DNA of 64,000 bases from Mycolicibacterium sediminis (GTDB taxonomy: Bacteria; Actinomycetota; Actinomycetes; Mycobacteriales; Mycobacteriaceae): assembly GCF_010731735.1 (NCBI RefSeq), contig NZ_AP022588.1, positions 4,650,001 to 4,714,000 of the forward strand. Direction: 5' to 3'. Below are positions 1 through 7,560 of this stretch, in pieces. The position numbers were made by a program, and so were the translations under genes. The stretch's first letter is position 1. Each line of letters opens with the position of its first letter. The notes under the pieces were generated by a model, which saw nothing but the letters and a program-made list of their open reading frames with translations, was not told where the DNA came from and made no database searches.

Positions 1-17
1 GTGCGGACAATGGCACC

Positions 18-923
18 GTGGACACCCGACGACTCCGGCTGCTGCTCGCGCTGTCGCGGCTCGGCTCGATGCGGGCGGTGGCCGACAGCCACCACCTGAC
101 CACCTCGACCGTGTCCCAGCAGATCGCCGCGCTGGCCAAGGAGACGGGCGTCCAACTCATCGAGCCCGAAGGCCGTCGCGTGCGCCTCACGCCGGCGGGG
201 CGGCGTCTCGCCGACCACGCCGTCGACATCCTCGCCGCCGTCGACGCCGCTCGCCTGGACCTCGACCCCGACGCCGAACCCGCCGGCACCCTGCGGGTCG
301 GAGGCTTCGCGACCGGGATCCGGAACTCCCTGCTGCCGATCCTCGCCGAACTCGCCGACCGGCACCCGGGCATCGACGTCGTCATCTCCGAGTACGAGCC
401 CATCGAGGCCTTCGCCCTCCTCGCCGACGACGACCTCGACCTCGCGCTGACCTACGACTACAACCTCGCGCCCGCGTCGCCCGGCCCGGTGCTGACCCCG
501 GTGGCGATGTGGTCGACGGCGTGGGGTCTCGGCGTGCCCGCCGACGACCCGCACGGCGCGGCGGACCTCCCGGCCCGTGCCGGTGCGACGTGGATCGTCA
601 ACTCCCGCAACACCGCCGACGAGGACGCGGTGCGGACGCTGGGCGCTCTGGCCGGGTTCACCCCGCGGATCGCGCACCAGATAGACAGCCTGGACCTGGT
701 CGAGGACCTGATCGCGGCCGGGTACGGCATCGGATTGCTACCGATGGACCGGCCCACCCGGGCCGGCGTGACGGTGCTCCCGCTCACCGATCCACCGGTG
801 GTCCTCACCGCCTATGCGGTCACCCGCGCGGGCCGCGCCACGTGGTCACCGCTGCGCGCGGTCCTCGACCGGCTGACGCCCACCGATCGGGTGCCGCCGC
901 GGACGTCGTGGCCGCGGCCGTGA
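18..923 (+). CDS. LysR-family transcriptional regulator
   Basis: A 301-residue protein with the usual LysR layout. Residues about 1-60 form the winged helix-turn-helix (RLGSMRAVADSHHLTTSTVS followed by QQIAALAKETG), and about 90-290 form the periplasmic-binding-like effector domain (begins TLRVGGFATGIRNSLLPIL). The start is GTG, 17 bases into the window, so its promoter is largely outside. It converges on xylB with one base between the stop codons, so this regulator is not placed as a divergent xylB regulator. The effector cannot be read from sequence. Confidence 0.9.
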   Translation: MDTRRLRLLLALSRLGSMRAVADSHHLTTSTVSQQIAALAKETGVQLIEPEGRRVRLTPAGRRLADHAVDILAAVDAARLDLDPDAEPAGTLRVGGFATGIRNSLLPILAELADRHPGIDVVISEYEPIEAFALLADDDLDLALTYDYNLAPASPGPVLTPVAMWSTAWGLGVPADDPHGAADLPARAGATWIVNSRNTADEDAVRTLGALAGFTPRIAHQIDSLDLVEDLIAAGYGIGLLPMDRPTRAGVTVLPLTDPPVVLTAYAVTRAGRATWSPLRAVLDRLTPTDRVPPRTSWPRP

Positions 924-924
924 C

Positions 925-2322
925 TCACTGACCGAACGTCAGCCGCTGCGCCACCTGATACCGCTCGACCACCTCGGGCGTGTGATCCGCCTCGTAGGTG
1001 GCCGTCACGCCGAAGGACCACGACGGCGGCTCCTCGGCGTCCGACACCGCCCAGGCGGCCTGGCGTGCGGCGCCGAGCGCGACGTACTCCGCCGGGGTCG
1101 GAACGTGCACCGGCTTGCCGAGGATGGCGGGCGCGATCCGCCGGACCGCCTCCGATCGCGCGCCGCCACCCACCAGGAGCACGCGCTCCACGTCGACGCC
1201 CTGACCCGCGATGCGGTCCAGGCAGAACGCGATGGAGGCCAGCAGTCCCTCGACGGCCGCCCGAGCGACGTTGGCAGAGGACAGGTTCCGGGTCGTGACG
1301 CCCTGCAGGGCACCCTGGGCCTCGGGCAGATTGGGTGAGCGCTCCCCGTCGAAGTAGGGCACCAGGCTCAGCCCCTCCGCGCCGACGGCCGCCGACAGCG
1401 CGAGGCGGTCCAACTCGTCGAAGTCGACGCCCAGCATCTTCGCCACCGCGGCCAGCACCGGCGCACCGTTGAGGGTGCAGACCAGGGGCAGCTGCCGTCC
1501 GGTGGCATCCGCGAAGCCCGCCACCAGACCGGAGGCGTCGTGCGACGCCGCGTCGCCCACGGCACTCACGACGCCCGACGTCCCGAGCGACACCACGCAG
1601 TCGCCCGGTCCGGCGCCGATGCCGAGTGCGGCCGCGGCGTTGTCACCCGCACCCGCGCCGAGCACCGCCCCCGTCGTCGCGCGGCCCGCAGACGCCGAGG
1701 GACCCACCACCGTCGGCACCGCAGGCCGCCGCCCCCGCATCGCCATCGCGAGCAGGTCCAGGTCGTAGTCGTCGTCCTCCGCGGAGAAGTAGCCGGTGCC
1801 GCTGGCGTCGCTGCGATCGGTGCGGACGTCGTCGACGTCTGTCGATCCGGACAGCCGCCAGGTCAGCCAGTCGTGGGGTAGACAGACCGCTGCGGTGGCG
1901 TCGGCGTTGCGGGGTTCGGCGTCGGCCAGCCACCGCAACTTGGCGGCAGTGATGGACGCGACCGGCACGACGCCGATGCGATCCGCCCAGGCCGCGGTGC
2001 CGCCGAGTTCGTCGACCAGTGCCGATGCAGCCTCACCCGAGCGCGTGTCGTTCCACAGCAGCGCCGGGCGCACCACCTGCCCGGCCGAGTCGAGACAGAC
2101 CATGCCGTGCTGCTGAGCGCCCACCGACACCGCCGCCACGTCGTCCAGACCGCCCGCGGCCTCGGCCGCCTCGCCCAGCGCCGTCCACCACACCACCGGA
2201 TCGACTTCGGTGCCGGCGGGATGCGCCGCCGATCCCGACCGTCGGATCTCGCCGGTGTCGGCGTCACAGACGACGACCTTGCACGACTGGGTAGACGAGT
2301 CGATTCCCGCGACGAGTGTCAC
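925..2322 (-). CDS. xylB: Xylulokinase (FGGY carbohydrate kinase)
   Basis: A 465-residue FGGY-family sugar kinase, predicted to phosphorylate D-xylulose with ATP to feed the pentose phosphate pathway. The N-terminal ATPase motif is GIDSSTQSCKVVVCDADTG, the substrate signature QQHGMVCLD follows near residue 90, and the likely catalytic Asp227 lies in GAGDNAA. The second ATPase domain carries LLVGGGARSEAVRRI near residue 385. Length fits bacterial XylB. The start is GTG behind GAAGGAG. No xylose isomerase or sugar transporter is in the window, so the substrate (D-xylulose or a related ketose such as D-ribulose) is inferred from the family. A palindrome lies just upstream of the ribosome binding site. 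Confidence 0.9.
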   Translation of the reverse strand: MTLVAGIDSSTQSCKVVVCDADTGEIRRSGSAAHPAGTEVDPVVWWTALGEAAEAAGGLDDVAAVSVGAQQHGMVCLDSAGQVVRPALLWNDTRSGEAASALVDELGGTAAWADRIGVVPVASITAAKLRWLADAEPRNADATAAVCLPHDWLTWRLSGSTDVDDVRTDRSDASGTGYFSAEDDDYDLDLLAMAMRGRRPAVPTVVGPSASAGRATTGAVLGAGAGDNAAAALGIGAGPGDCVVSLGTSGVVSAVGDAASHDASGLVAGFADATGRQLPLVCTLNGAPVLAAVAKMLGVDFDELDRLALSAAVGAEGLSLVPYFDGERSPNLPEAQGALQGVTTRNLSSANVARAAVEGLLASIAFCLDRIAGQGVDVERVLLVGGGARSEAVRRIAPAILGKPVHVPTPAEYVALGAARQAAWAVSDAEEPPSWSFGVTATYEADHTPEVVERYQVAQRLTFGQ

Positions 2323-2336
2323 CGCGATCTCCTTCT

Positions 2337-2356
2337 ACTTGTACCTAGTGCGAAGT
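2337..2356. promoter_or_regulatory. Palindromic operator candidate upstream of xylB
   Basis: The 20-bp sequence ACTTGTACCTAGTGCGAAGT is an interrupted palindrome (ACTT-N4-CTAG-N4-AAGT). It sits immediately upstream of the xylB ribosome binding site, where a repressor of the LacI, DeoR or GntR type commonly binds. The symmetry is visible in the sequence; the operator role is inference. Confidence 0.4.
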
Positions 2357-2472
2357 TACCGCCCGCAGGTCGGCGACGGCGGTGCCCACCCGTCTCACCT
2401 GGCGATTTCATGGACTGGGACGGGTGGCGCCGACAGTGTTTGTGAGATTGATCTTCGGGGAACCTATGCGCC

Positions 2473-3483
2473 ATGTTGATTCGTCGTGTCGCACGCCCCA
2501 TGCTCGCAACCACCTTCATTTCCCGCGGTGTGGACTCTCTGCGCAACCCGAAACCGGCCATCGAAGCCGCTCGCCCCACTCTGGACGGACTCAGCAAGCT
2601 CCCCGAACCGGTCGGCCCGAACGTGCCGACGAATGCCGAGACGGTCGCCAAGGTGACCGCCGGCGTGCAGATCGGCGCGGGCCTGCTGCTGGCCGCAGGC
2701 AAGCTGCCCCGCGTGGCGTCTGCCGCTCTGGCCGTCAGCGTGGTGCCCGGAAGCCTTGGTGCGCATGCCTTCTGGAACGAGAGCGACCCCGAGCGCAAGG
2801 CCGGCGAGCGCAAGGCCTTCCTCGCCGACGTCAGCCTCATCGGCGGTCTGATCATCGCCGCCGTCGACCTCGAGGGCCGACCCTCACTGGGCTGGCGCGG
2901 ACGGCGCGCGGCGCGCAAGGTCTCCGAGTCGGTGACCCACGCATTGCCCAGCGTCGGATCGAACACCGCGCTGATCGACAGCGAACTGGTCGACCGCGTC
3001 GGCCACAACGTCCAGAGCGGGCTGCACGTCGCCCGTGAGCGCGGCGCCGAGTTCGCCGACGTCGCCTCCAAGCGCGGCGCGGAGTTCGCCGAGGTCGCCC
3101 AGAAGCGCGGTGCGGAACTCGCCGAGGTCGCGCAGAAGCGCGGCGCCGAGTTCGCGGAAGTCGCCTCGAAGCGTGGCGCGGAGTTCGCGGACGTGGCCCA
3201 GAAGCGCGGTGGTGAGTTCGCCGACGTGGCGTCCAAGCGTGGCGAGAAGTTGGCCGCCAAGGCGCAGAAGCGCAGCGAGAAGCTGGCGGCGAAGGCGCAG
3301 AAGCGCGGACCCGAACTCGCCGCCCTCGCCCGCGACCGGAGCGCCGAGTTCGCCGAGCGCGCGCGTGAGCGCAGCGCCGAGCTGGCCGAACTGGCGAGCG
3401 ACCGCGGCTCGGAGTACGCCGATCTGACCCGCAAGCAGGTCAAGCAGGCACGCAAGCAGGCGAAGAAGCAGGGTCTCATCTGA
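2473..3483 (+). CDS. DoxX-like membrane protein with C-terminal 11-residue repeats
   Basis: A 336-residue two-part protein. Residues 1 to about 140 resemble DoxX-family membrane proteins: ARPMLATTFISRGVDSLRNP, then hydrophobic segments around VTAGVQIGAGLLLAAGKLP, ASAALAVSVVPGSLGAHAFW and DVSLIGGLIIAAVD. Residues about 190-321 are twelve 11-residue units of the type RGAEFADVASK, followed by a Lys-rich tail (QVKQARKQAKKQ). Hendecad periodicity predicts a long, highly charged helix or coiled coil on one membrane face. Plain DoxX proteins end near 150 residues, so the tail roughly doubles the usual length. Function unknown; a scaffold or envelope anchor is a guess. Confidence 0.75.
   Translation: MLIRRVARPMLATTFISRGVDSLRNPKPAIEAARPTLDGLSKLPEPVGPNVPTNAETVAKVTAGVQIGAGLLLAAGKLPRVASAALAVSVVPGSLGAHAFWNESDPERKAGERKAFLADVSLIGGLIIAAVDLEGRPSLGWRGRRAARKVSESVTHALPSVGSNTALIDSELVDRVGHNVQSGLHVARERGAEFADVASKRGAEFAEVAQKRGAELAEVAQKRGAEFAEVASKRGAEFADVAQKRGGEFADVASKRGEKLAAKAQKRSEKLAAKAQKRGPELAALARDRSAEFAERARERSAELAELASDRGSEYADLTRKQVKQARKQAKKQGLI
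3040..3435 (+). repeat. Twelve in-frame 33-bp repeats (hendecad-coding)
   Basis: Twelve consecutive 33-bp units, 396 bp exactly, each coding an 11-residue unit. Units 1-6 are close copies of RGAEF(A)(D/E)VA(S/Q)K. Units 7-8 change to R(G/S)EKLAAKAQK and units 9-12 diverge to forms such as RSAELAELASD. The gradient suggests expansion at the 5' end by recent duplication. No spacer separates units, so this is a coding minisatellite. Confidence 0.9.
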
Positions 3484-3508
3484 GTCGTGCGGGCGTAGAT
3501 TGGCCCGC

Positions 3509-4000
3509 ATGACGTATGGCGAGCCCTACCCCGATCCGCACTCGGCGCCCTACGGCGGCGGGCCCTACCCGAACGCGGGCGGAACGCCCGGCGGCCTCCT
3601 GGTCCGGTTCTTCGCCAGGGTGATCGACGGCTTCATCGTCGGCATCGTCGGATTCTTCCTCGCCTTCACGACGGACACGCTGTCCAACATCCTGGTGACC
3701 GGGCTGTTCACCGGCGCTCTGATGTTCGGCTACTTCCTGCTGTTCGAGGTGACGCAGGGGTGGACGCCGGGCAAGAAGGTGCTGGGTCTGCACGTGCGGG
3801 GCGGCCGCGGGATGCCGAAGCCGGACCTCAAGGAGTCGGCGATCCGGAACGCGTTCACACTGCTGCCGATCGTTCCCTACGTGGGCGGTCTGCTGGGGTT
3901 CGTCGCCATCGTCGTGATCGCCGTGACCATCAGCGGGAGCGCCACCAAGCAGGGCAAGCACGACGAACTGGCCGAGGGAACGCAGGTCCTCAAGAGCTGA
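3509..4000 (+). CDS. RDD-family membrane protein
   Basis: A 163-residue membrane protein. A short Pro/Gly/Tyr-rich N-terminus (about 28 residues) precedes the RDD signature FFARVIDGFIVGIVGFFL, where Arg and Asp lie at the start of the first helix. Two more hydrophobic segments follow (GLFTGALMFGYFLLFEV; LPIVPYVGGLLGFVAIVVI) with the conserved loop TQGWTPGKKVLGLHV between them. I chose ATG 3509 because a TAGATT box lies seven bases upstream, fitting a leaderless transcript; an in-frame TTG nine bases earlier is less likely. Family members are linked to transport or envelope functions; the substrate is unknown. Confidence 0.85.
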   Translation: MTYGEPYPDPHSAPYGGGPYPNAGGTPGGLLVRFFARVIDGFIVGIVGFFLAFTTDTLSNILVTGLFTGALMFGYFLLFEVTQGWTPGKKVLGLHVRGGRGMPKPDLKESAIRNAFTLLPIVPYVGGLLGFVAIVVIAVTISGSATKQGKHDELAEGTQVLKS

Positions 4001-4009
4001 GGACCTGCG
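3981..4009. terminator. Hairpin spanning the RDD gene stop codon
   Basis: CGCAGGTCCTC and GAGGACCTGCG form a perfect 11-bp stem with a 7-base loop that includes part of the stop codon of the RDD gene. There is no T-run after it, so it is either a U-less mycobacterial terminator or an mRNA 3'-end stabiliser. Confidence 0.55.
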
Positions 4010-4088
4010 TCACCGGCGATGCGGCGAGGGACGCGATGCCCAGGCGGCCCGTCGAGGCCACCGGCACCGGGATGGTTGACTCGTCGGG

Positions 4089-4976
4089 GTGACCAGATCA
4101 CCGCTGATTGCTCGCAGGCTGTTCGACCGCATCGAGCCCGTTCACGCCCTGACCTACTTCGCCCCCGAGGCCAAGGCGGCCTTCGACGCCGCCGGGTACC
4201 GCGGATTCTGGATGGGCTACTTCGCCGGCCGGTCCGCCCCGCTGGGCGAGGTGCCCGCGCAGGTGGTCGCCGCCGCGTTCTACAACTTCTCCGCCGAGCA
4301 CGTGTCGCGTGCGCTGCCTTCGGCGTGGACCCATGCGTCACCCGCCGCCGCGCTGCAAGCCCGGCAGGAGTCGGCGGTCGCCGCACTGAACCGCTGCGGC
4401 GTCGTCGACACCGAGTCCGTGGGTATTGCCGCTGCCCTGCTCGAGAAGGCCGCGCGCAGCGCGGACTGGACCGGCCGGCCGCTGTTCGCCGCCAACCTGT
4501 CGCTGCCCTGGCCGGACGAGCCGGTCGCGCGGCTGTGGCATGCGGCCACGCTCCTGCGCGAGCACCGCGGCGACGGTCACGTTGCGGTGTTGCTGGCCAA
4601 CGGGATCGGGGGCCGGGACTGCAACGTCCTGCATGCCCTGGCCGACCGGGTGCCGCGTGAGTTCATCACGTTCAGCAGGCAGTACGACGACGACGAGTGG
4701 GACCGGTGCGTGGCGGGTCTGGCCGACCGGGGGCTCGTCGATGCGACGGGCACGCTCAGTGACGCCGGTCGCGACCTGAAGCAGCGCGTCGAGGACGTCA
4801 CCGACGCGTTGGCCCTGCCCGCGTTCGACGCCCTAGATGACGACGAACTCACCACGCTGTTCTCGACATTGGGTCCGATCACCCGCGCCGTAATCGCCGG
4901 TGGCGACATCCCCTCCGCCACCCCGATGGGACTGACGCGCGACGACCTCGACGACGACGACCCTCACCTGCCCTAG
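4089..4976 (+). CDS. SCO6745/SalK-family protein
   Basis: A 295-residue soluble protein starting at GTG. The opening RLFDRIEPVHALTYFAPEAK and the following GYRGFWMGYFAGRSAPLG are typical of the actinobacterial family annotated as SCO6745 or SalK-like. The C-terminal third (near DRCVAGLADRGLVDATGTLS and the DAGRDLKQRVEDVTDALA that follows) looks like a winged-helix module, which is why relatives are sometimes called regulators. The biochemical role is not established as far as I know. It stands alone: 88 bp from the upstream RDD gene, with a convergent gene downstream. Confidence 0.75.
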   Translation: MTRSPLIARRLFDRIEPVHALTYFAPEAKAAFDAAGYRGFWMGYFAGRSAPLGEVPAQVVAAAFYNFSAEHVSRALPSAWTHASPAAALQARQESAVAALNRCGVVDTESVGIAAALLEKAARSADWTGRPLFAANLSLPWPDEPVARLWHAATLLREHRGDGHVAVLLANGIGGRDCNVLHALADRVPREFITFSRQYDDDEWDRCVAGLADRGLVDATGTLSDAGRDLKQRVEDVTDALALPAFDALDDDELTTLFSTLGPITRAVIAGGDIPSATPMGLTRDDLDDDDPHLP

Positions 4977-5008
4977 CCGCTGGCCTGACTCCTCCGGCTC
5001 TGTTCCTT

Positions 5009-5072
5009 CGGCGAGCGTGCGTGTCTGCGGGCAACACGCCGGTCGCGAACCCGACGTCGCGCACGCTCGCCG
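5009..5072 (+). repeat. Palindromic repeat element, copy A
   Basis: A 64-bp element with terminal inverted repeats CGGCGAGCGTGC and GCACGCTCGCCG. Inside the left arm is the conserved block GTGTCTGCGGGC followed by (A/G)ACACGCCG; about 20 variable bases separate it from the right arm. It lies at the 3' end of ynfA. Related copies are at 5419-5478 (opposite orientation) and 59882-59942. Confidence 0.85.
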
Positions 5073-5076
5073 GCGG

Positions 5077-5403
5077 CTACCGCGGCCCGTACATGATCAG
5101 TCCAACGCCGACGATGCAGATGACCGCGCCGGTGACGTCCCAGCGGTCGGGCCGGAAGCCGTCCGCGACCATGCCCCACAGCAGCGATCCCGCGATGAAC
5201 ACCCCACCGTAGGCCGCGAGCACCCGGCCGAAGTTCGCGTCGGGCTGGAACGCCGCGACGAAACCGTAGGCGCCGAGCGCTACGACGCCAGCGCCGATCC
5301 ACAGCCAGCCACGATGCTCGCGAACGCCCTGCCAGACCAGCCATGCCCCGCCGATCTCGAGCAGCGCGGCCGCGACGAACAGGACGATCGACTTGAGCAC
5401 CAT
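5077..5403 (-). CDS. ynfA: YnfA/UPF0060-family small membrane protein
   Basis: A 108-residue, four-helix integral membrane protein of the YnfA (UPF0060) family, which is structurally related to small multidrug-resistance transporters. Family hallmarks are LLEIGGAWLVWQGVREHRG, the central GAYGFVAAFQPDANFGRVLA, YGGVFIAGSLLWG and the end GFRPDRWDVTGAVICIVGVG. ATG 5403 gives exactly the family length; a longer reading would place repeat DNA in the coding sequence. It is flanked on both sides by inverted copies of the palindromic element, so gene plus repeats make a symmetric module of about 470 bp. Confidence 0.9.
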   Translation of the reverse strand: MVLKSIVLFVAAALLEIGGAWLVWQGVREHRGWLWIGAGVVALGAYGFVAAFQPDANFGRVLAAYGGVFIAGSLLWGMVADGFRPDRWDVTGAVICIVGVGLIMYGPR

Positions 5404-5418
5404 GCCCGACAGCCTGCC

Positions 5419-5478
5419 GCGAGCGTGCGTGAACTCCGGGCAGCGATCGGCGTGTCGCCCGCAGACACGCACGCTCGC
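5419..5478 (-). repeat. Palindromic repeat element, copy B (inverted)
   Basis: Read on the minus strand, this 60-bp element matches copy A: GCGAGCGTGC, then GTGTCTGCGGGCGACACGCC, a variable segment, and GCACGCTCGC at the far end. It lies just upstream of the ynfA start, in opposite orientation to copy A. Confidence 0.85.
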
Positions 5479-5493
5479 CGGAAGAGGGAGGAG

Positions 5494-7491
5494 TCAGGTG
5501 AGGTTGCGGTTCCATTCGAGCCAGCCGACGCCGGTACGGCCGTCGGCGGTGGTCACCGTCGCCCACGCGCGCGGGAAGCGGCTGACCCGCCCATCGGGCG
5601 AGGTGAGCAGCACCGGGGCGTGACCGCGCACCTCGACGCTCGCGGTCAGATCCCCAGGCGCACACTCGAGCACGGTCGACACCGGTAGGTCGTCGTCGTC
5701 GAACGTCTCACGCGCGGTCACCGCCGCGAGTTCGACGAGCGGCTCGCCCTCTTTCTGGACGTAGCCGGCCGCCAGCGGTGGAGCGCCGGGGATGCGCAGA
5801 TCCAGGCCGTGCACGTGCGTGCCGTCGTCGAGATGCAGTGCGCTCCAGACCCAGTCCATGCTCCACCAGTCCCGCGCCGCCCAGGAGTGATCCCGCTGAC
5901 CGGGGACGCCGGCCAACTCGTAGGTGCGACCGTCGGCGACAACGCTGCCCGACACCGTGCACGGGATCTCGTACCGCGTGGAGAGCCGGTACTGGTACGG
6001 GGTGCCGACGGTGGTCCACTCCAGGTCCATGACGACGTCGACCGGGCGGCCAACCTCGCCGCGCAGAAGCGCAGCCGGATCGTCGTGCGCCTCACCCCGC
6101 CCCCGCAGCGAAACACGGTAGCGCCGAAGCGGTTCGGCGGCCTCGAGCGTCAACTCCACGTCGTCGGTGCGCACCTGGCCGGGCGTCTCGGGCAGCGCCG
6201 CCTCGAAGTCGAGCACCGCGATGGTCGGCATGCCCGGCCCGCACAGCAGCCCGTTGATCCACGCGTGCCCCTGGTTGGGGAGCAGGCCGAGGCGGATCCA
6301 CCCGCCCACGTCCTGTGCGGCGTCGATGAAGTCGAAGTACCAGCTCTCGCTCCACAGCGGTTCGTCGGTCGGCGGGTGGCCACCCTCGTCGTCGGCGCTC
6401 GGCTGCAACGGCTCCGGCGCGGACGGCTCCGGCAGGATCGCCAGCGCGCCGGTGTCGATGGCGTGCTGGCAGTGGCGTTCGATCATGGCCATGAACATCT
6501 CGTCGCCGCGTTCGGTGCGGGCGACGAGCATCGGCGAGACGATCGACATCAGCACGCCGAAGAACGTCTGGTGGCGGACGCCGTCGCGCACCTCCTCGAG
6601 CGTCACGCCGGCATCCGGTCCGAGCGCCGAGTGGTACGCCCGGAGCAGCGTGTCGTAGTGCTCGCGGCGCCGGTCCGTCGGCAGTGCGCAACCGAGGAAG
6701 TAGGCGACGTCGGTGAAGGCCGGACCCCAGGTCACGGTCTGCCAGTCCACGACGGTCAGCGGGCGGTCGGCGCCCTCCTCACCGAACAGCATGTTGTCCA
6801 GCCGGTAGTCGCCGTGGACCAGGCCGTGTGGCGCGTCGGACTCCGCCTCCGCGGCGGCGTACGCGTCGTAGGACTCGACGAACCTCTCGCAGACGTTCCG
6901 GTACTCGGGTGCGATCTGGTCGCCGTAGCGGTCGATGAAGCCGGCGTACAGCGCCGACAGCAGGCCCTGGTTCACCGGGGACTCGCGGTTGAGCCAGTCG
7001 GCTCCCGCCAGCGCCGCGTTCCCGAGCAGCGGGCCGTGGACCAGTCCCAGCTGGGTCAGTGCGAGGACCGCCTGGTCGAGCGAGGCGCCGCGGATCTCGT
7101 TGCCGACCGTCGCGGGTGCGGCGTCGGCCAGCAGCAGGTCGAAGGCGCCCGTCGACGCGTCGTACGCCGTGTGGTGACACGGCGCAACGGGTCCACTCAT
7201 CCCCGGCGCGATGTCGGCGTAGAACCGCACCTCGCGCTCGTACAGACCCATCGCCAGTCCGGTCTGGCGACTGCTGGGATCGGCGGCGGCCACCTTCAGC
7301 ACCACCGACGCGGGGCCACCGTCGCCGTCGGCCCACACGAGGCCGACGCGGTAGCACTCGCTCATCTGTCCCGTGCCGATGCGGTCGACCGTGACGTCGG
7401 TGACCGTGCCCCGTCCGAGGGCGGCGGTGAGCCATTCCGCGGTCAGGTCGGTGGGGCGTTCCATCAGAGGCGCGGCGGTGTCGGGTTGCAC
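5494..7491 (-). CDS. Phosphotransferase fused to an AttH/CrtC-like domain
   Basis: A 665-residue fusion. Residues 1 to about 350 are an aminoglycoside/ecdysteroid-kinase-like fold: GTGQMSECYRVGLVW at the nucleotide-binding loop, HGDYRLDNMLFGE (catalytic loop) and VVDWQTVTWGPAFTDVAYFL (DFG-equivalent). After an acidic linker, residues about 370-665 are a beta-rich domain with WSESWYFDF and GQRDHSWAARDWWSMDW, typical of AttH/hydroxyneurosporene-synthase-like (DUF7064/7065-type) domains. Such fusions in actinobacteria usually sit with lipid or terpenoid catabolism; the substrate here is unknown. The GTG start is six bases behind a TAGGTT box. ATG 7464 is an alternative. Confidence 0.8.
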   Translation of the reverse strand: MQPDTAAPLMERPTDLTAEWLTAALGRGTVTDVTVDRIGTGQMSECYRVGLVWADGDGGPASVVLKVAAADPSSRQTGLAMGLYEREVRFYADIAPGMSGPVAPCHHTAYDASTGAFDLLLADAAPATVGNEIRGASLDQAVLALTQLGLVHGPLLGNAALAGADWLNRESPVNQGLLSALYAGFIDRYGDQIAPEYRNVCERFVESYDAYAAAEAESDAPHGLVHGDYRLDNMLFGEEGADRPLTVVDWQTVTWGPAFTDVAYFLGCALPTDRRREHYDTLLRAYHSALGPDAGVTLEEVRDGVRHQTFFGVLMSIVSPMLVARTERGDEMFMAMIERHCQHAIDTGALAILPEPSAPEPLQPSADDEGGHPPTDEPLWSESWYFDFIDAAQDVGGWIRLGLLPNQGHAWINGLLCGPGMPTIAVLDFEAALPETPGQVRTDDVELTLEAAEPLRRYRVSLRGRGEAHDDPAALLRGEVGRPVDVVMDLEWTTVGTPYQYRLSTRYEIPCTVSGSVVADGRTYELAGVPGQRDHSWAARDWWSMDWVWSALHLDDGTHVHGLDLRIPGAPPLAAGYVQKEGEPLVELAAVTARETFDDDDLPVSTVLECAPGDLTASVEVRGHAPVLLTSPDGRVSRFPRAWATVTTADGRTGVGWLEWNRNLT

Positions 7492-7542
7492 GTAGTCAAC
7501 CTAGGACACCGACGGCGCACCGCAGGACGTTTCCGGACATTC

Positions 7543-7560
7543 AGTTGACGGGTGTCAACT
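7543..7560. promoter_or_regulatory. TTGAC-N4-GTCAA palindrome upstream of the fused phosphotransferase
   Basis: AGTTGAC-GGGT-GTCAACT is a perfect 7-bp inverted repeat. It begins 52 bp upstream of the phosphotransferase start and overlaps the stop codon of the amine oxidase gene. It has the size and symmetry of a TetR-type operator. A closely similar palindrome precedes the second phosphotransferase (near 41945). Confidence 0.5.

Noticed and set aside
3040..3435. Regular 33-bp repeats resembling a CRISPR array
   Set aside because: No spacers; the units are contiguous, in frame and code an 11-residue periodic helix.
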